This document shows positions 60,505-64,000 of a stretch of DNA of 64,000 nt, piece by piece. The translations under genes were made by a program, and so were the position numbers. How positions within the stretch are numbered: position 1 is the first letter of the stretch; every line of letters begins with the position of its first letter. The notes below the pieces were generated by a model. The model had not been told where the DNA came from. It saw only the letters and a list, made by a program, of their open reading frames with translations, and made no database searches. Source of the DNA: Cavia porcellus (Eukaryota > Chordata > Mammalia > Rodentia > Caviidae); the NCBI RefSeq assembly GCF_034190915.1, contig NW_026947499.1, positions 4,835,950 to 4,899,949 on the forward strand, in the 5' to 3' direction.

Positions 60505-61880
60505 TGTCTGGTCTTAGTTTGTGTTCTCTAAAATTGAAGAATGAATTTTAGGAAGAATGAAGGTAAAGATCAGAGTATATCTATTGAGAGAAAGAAAGTT
60601 ACTGTCTGAGACAGACAGAAGGGGTCCCTGAGTAGGTTGCTGTGCACCCTGCTTTCCTTAGGAATAGTTTTTATTTCTTTTAATGAGGATCAAACCAATC
60701 AAAACATACCAGTATAAAAGGTACAGGCTGAAAAACATTACAAATCAGTAGTAGTTATCATAATGCCTTTTAATGTGTTCAAAATAACTGCAGATAACCT
60801 TGAGCATAGTAAAAATCAAACAGAACAGAATAGAATAGGAACATATAAACTAAATAATGAATGCAATAAATGACTTTAAAACGAGCCAATAGTAAAACCA
60901 AAACTGCTACCATAATGTATCTTGTTATCTTTGAAATACCTGCTCCTGCAATTGGATTTGACATAAACAAAACAAAAGAGTAAAAGTCAACCCAACAAAA
61001 CAGTGGACATGATATAGGACTTCCGGAACAAGACCATAGGGAAACAACAGTGGCTGCAACCCTGAGAAGGAGATCCCCCTACATGCCACACAGCCTACTG
61101 CTATCCTCTGAATCTATGATCAGACCGCTGGCCCTAGCCCTGCACTGTTAGTGAAACACCACAGTACCACAGGCATCCAATTGCGTTTCACCTCCATGGC
61201 TATCATCACAGCCTGTGTTTCACCTGATGAGATGGTCACTTATGGGGTAGGAGGGGTTGGGATATGCTACTTGTTTGCCAGCCCATGCGCTGGAAGGGGC
61301 TGGGGTCTGGCCTGTCCAGTCCAGCTGGGGTGTACACAGGGCACTGGTTCCCAGCCTGGGTTGCTTGCTGACGTGTCCTTTGTTCTCTCTATCCCCATCT
61401 GTAAATGGCGCTGACTCATGGGCAGAGGTGGGGGTCCAGTCCAGCAGGGGTGCGTGCATGGTGCTGCTTCCCAAACTCTTCTTTGGGGATGTTTATTGGG
61501 CCACACCACCAGGTGTGGTGGATCCAATGTGGGGAATAATGGGAACTCACAAGGTGAGCATGAGATGGCCCAGAACTATGGTCACCCAATAAGATTAGGA
61601 GTGCAATTACTCAGGTAAAACTGATTAAATCAGGATCGAATAGGGAGGCGAGTCTCTTAGCAAGTTGAATGGATATAAAATAGAGCCTGTGGCTGTAGGG
61701 AGTAGGGATGATGACCCTTGGCTTCCTCAGGGTGACAGAGACCTACTTAGAACATCAGTCCTTAGGATGTGGGTTTGTTGTTGGATCTTTTGTCTTGAGG
61801 TCTGGTCCAAATCAGGAGATGTCTCTCTTCTCCAAGGCTGCATGGTATCTGGTCTTCTGCACTGGTTCCTTGGAGGGCCC
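60505..61880 (+). mobile_element. Unidentified LTR-like dispersed repeat, copy 2, split by an insertion
   Basis: The left part (60505-60662) matches copy 1 from its TG start. The right part (about 61512-61870) matches copy 1 from about 55655 onward, including TTGGCTTCCTCAGGGTGACA and the TCTTCTGCACTGG end. About 850 bp that have no counterpart in copy 1 lie between them. Confidence 0.55.
60663..61511 (-). mobile_element. Internally deleted L1-like insertion (3' UTR joined to GC-rich tandem units)
   Basis: 60663-61040 resembles the 3' UTR of the full-length L1. Compare CCAATAGTAAAACCAAAACT at 60885-60904 with CAATAGTCAAACCAGAATGG at 38166-38185, and a shared GACTTC.GAACAAG-type run. A T-rich start at 60668 fits a reversed tail. 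From about 61041 it becomes GC-rich, and units repeat at about 120 bp (TCCAGTCCAGCTGGGGTG and TCCAGTCCAGCAGGGGTG). ORF1 and ORF2 are absent. I infer a 5' UTR fused to a 3' UTR. The GC-rich part does not obviously match the monomers at 43815-44360, so a different origin is possible. Confidence 0.45.
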
Positions 61881-62359
61881 ATCCCTGGCTGACTGCCTGT
61901 AATATTTCTAACTAAGTCAGCTGCCTGTAACACCAGGAAGCAAGGATAAAGGACAACAGAAAGACATCTGCATATGAATTCATGTGGAGAACAGGAGAAG
62001 GTCAAGGAAGGTTCACGCTACTCTGTTACTTAACTGACCTTGAGGTTAATCCAAGTGATAAACCAGAGTATAGGGAGGAGAGGACCAGAGCGGCTCAACT
62101 TGTGGGCCTGTACAGGATCTTTTAATCTTTATGCATTCTGGGAGTTTCGGGGCTCCTGTATCCAAATTTCTCTTATCTCCGCATGTCCCTCTTATACATA
62201 CCTCTGGCCAATATGTCCACAAGACATTTTCTGGAATTTTCACAGAGGCTATAATTTAAAACAGTCAACCATTTGCAGCTAGTTTTTGGCCATGCTGTGG
62301 TGGCAGTTCAAGGAGAAACGGTGTCCCTCTCCAAAAGTGTGGCTGAACAGTTTATAATA
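61881..62359. other. Unrecognised non-coding sequence
   Basis: No signature was recognised. Confidence 0.35.
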
Positions 62360-62598
62360 TGTGTGCATAAATTCAGGAACATTGATCCATGTCTGTAATG
62401 CATGCAAAAATCAAGGCAAAATGGTTGTGTTTTTCATACTACTGTGAAAATTCAGATCATAAAAATTATCTGGTAAAAGAGAAAACTTATTTTTAGTTTT
62501 AAAAGAAAAAAAAGTGATGATACAGAATTTCAAAACAAATACTAGGAGATTAACAATTGTTAATATATTGCATATTATTGTCCTCAAAGTAGTTGCTC
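62360..62598 (+). repeat. Left arm of a long inverted repeat
   Basis: It is the near-perfect reverse complement of 63357-63596, with about 8 substitutions and one short indel. It contains L1 3' end (about 62486-62598) plus about 125 bp of shared flank. Confidence 0.9.
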
Positions 62599-63065
62599 AG
62601 ATTACAATATGCAGGCATGAAAATGATCAGACAATGAAAGCACAAACCTTTCTTTTGGTGACTAACAGAGATTGGTAGTGTAATTATTATCTTGTGTATG
62701 TATATGATCTTTCCCCTTCTTTCTTTTCTCCTTTCCCCAACCAAATGGTCCTTTCCTTTTGAGCAGTTTCTTCTGCTTTCACTGTCATAATAGCCATTGT
62801 ACATTTTGGACCTTATTTACTCTTTAGATTTTTGCTAGGGAGACTCTATGATGTTTACATGTGTGAATCTGATTTATTTCACTTACGGGTGTGATTTCAA
62901 GTTGCATCCATTTAGCTATAAAAGCCTCAAGTACATCCTTCTTTATAGCTGAGTAGTACTCCATTGTATAAAACACCACATCTTTTTTATCCATTCTGCA
63001 GTTGATGAGCATTTGAGTTGTCTCCAACATTTAGCTGTTACAAAATGTGCTTCTATAAACAAGAT
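62486..63065 (-). mobile_element. L1 3' end fragment, minus strand
   Basis: A minus-strand frame (63030-62824) reads as the ORF2 C-terminus: FYTMEYYSAIKKDVLEAF and ISEINQ-like residues (here VSEINQ). The older-type 3' UTR follows to about 62486. The copy is truncated at its 5' side near 63065. Confidence 0.85.
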
Positions 63066-63158
63066 CTTTGTGAACCAGACTTAGGCTAAGCTTCCTTAAT
63101 GAGTGTGAACCATTGTCTATAGCTTGGTATCTTGGATTTTATGAAAACAGAAAATTTC

Positions 63159-63255
63159 GGCTGGGGATTTAGCTCAGTGGCATAAGTGTCTGCTTAACAA
63201 GTGCTAGGTCATGAGTTTGATCCCTGGTACCAAAAAGACAAAAACAAACAAACAA
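63159..63255 (+). mobile_element. ID SINE
   Basis: GGCTGGGGATTTAGCTCAGTGG (A box TAGCTCAGTGG) and ATGAGTTTGATCCCTGGTAC (B box GAGTTTGATCC, one change) are followed by an A-rich CAAACAAACAAA tail. It is the same subfamily as the element at 13200 and lies inside the spacer of the inverted repeat. Confidence 0.9.
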
Positions 63256-63356
63256 AAGAATATCTCTGCTCTTCAAAAGACTGAGCTGAGCACAAAATGA
63301 AAACCCATACTGCAGGAAAGTGTTTTACATTTCATGATATATTTATCATGATTTCA

Positions 63357-63596
63357 GCAACTACTTTGAAGACAACAATATGCAATATATTAACAATTGT
63401 TAATCTCCTAGTATTTGTTTTGAAATTCTGTATCATCATTTTATTTTTTTCTTTTGAAACTAAAAATAAGTTTTCTCTTTTACCAGAGAATTTTTATGAT
63501 CTGAATTTTCACAGTAGTATGAAAAACACAACCATTTTGCCTTGATCTTTGCATGCGTTACAGACATGGATCAATGTTCCTGTATTTATACAGATA
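63357..63596 (-). repeat. Right arm of a long inverted repeat
   Basis: It is the reverse complement of 62360-62598 at about 96% identity. On the plus strand it is an L1 3' end (to about 63475) followed by the same flank found outside the left arm's L1 tail. Confidence 0.9.
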
Positions 63597-64000
63597 CACT
63601 GTAATTGTATCTGCAGGAAGCAGATTAATTTGCCTGACTCTGGTGAAGTGTGGGAAAAGGAAGCAGGAAAGTAGGTGTGGGGAGATCTGAGTGGGATGTT
63701 GGGGTTTGGAAGGTGAAGGGTATGATCACTGTCTTCATAGTGATGTGGTTTCACAGGTGCATACATCTATTAAACTATCAGATTATACCTTTAAACAGTT
63801 TTAATTTATTATATGTGAACTATGCTTCAGCTAAGACATTGGGGGACAGATTATGCTAAATGAAAAAAACTCAGGTGTAGAAGGCTTTAAACTATGATTT
63901 AATTTTATGTGTCTTTGGTAAAATCAACAATTCAGATAGAAATGAGATCAGTGAATGTCAGAGGTTAGAAGCTGGAGGAGGTTGGCCACCAAGGTTATGA
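63597..64000. other. Unrecognised non-coding sequence
   Basis: No signature was recognised to the window end. Confidence 0.35.

Noticed and set aside
1..64000. CRISPR arrays, operons, riboswitches or bacterial insertion sequences
   Set aside because: The sequence is plainly mammalian. The tandem repeats are microsatellites or L1 monomers, and no spaced direct repeats were seen.

Overview
This is a mammalian, almost certainly rodent, nuclear DNA window with no protein-coding host gene that I can recognise. It looks like intergenic or deep-intronic DNA built from layers of transposable elements. The rodent call rests on three ID-type SINEs (tRNA-derived, with intact A and B boxes), three B1-like 7SL-derived SINEs and a rodent-like L1. 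The ID sequence is not the usual mouse/rat form. I suspect a non-murine lineage, perhaps castorimorph (beaver or kangaroo rat), but this is a weak guess from memory. MIR, ancient L1M and Tigger relics give the older mammalian background.

Left edge (1-656): the 5' end of a class II (betaretrovirus-like, IAP/ERVK-type) endogenous retrovirus on the minus strand. A 422-bp LTR, a primer-binding site, a leader with a canonical splice donor, and the first 11 gag codons are visible before the element leaves the window.

657-37543: mostly unrecognised sequence interrupted by 5'-truncated L1 tails (around 2.0-3.3, 4.3-4.85, 7.6-7.96, 10.8-11.3, 21.7-22.3 and 28.6-28.8 kb), ID and B1 SINEs, MIRs, two Tigger DNA-transposon fragments (16.4-17.3 kb), MaLR-like LTR relics (18-20.3 kb), many CA/TC microsatellites, and a 600-bp purine-rich block with a perfect G-quadruplex motif near 32.47 kb.

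37554-44362: the centrepiece, a nearly intact 6.8-kb L1 on the minus strand. It has a 24-bp poly(A) tail, a 13-bp target-site duplication with one mismatch, a 3' UTR, ORF2 (endonuclease, reverse transcriptase, Cys-rich end), ORF1, and a GC-rich 5' UTR made of 334-bp tandem monomers. Frameshifts, stops and a lost endonuclease Asp show that it is dead.

44376-64000: more relics, including MIRs, an ID-B1 pair (47.1 kb), ancient L1M pieces (48.1 and 57.4-58.3 kb) and two copies of an unidentified LTR-like repeat (55.4 and 60.5 kb). The second copy is split by an insertion that seems to join L1 3' UTR directly to GC-rich tandem sequence. Near the right edge, two inverted copies of an L1 3' end plus shared flank (62360-62598 and 63357-63596, about 96% identical) form a long foldback around an ID element.

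All boundaries were read by eye and family names were assigned from memory. Repeat edges are typically good to about 10-50 bp, except where a duplication or terminal dinucleotide fixes them.
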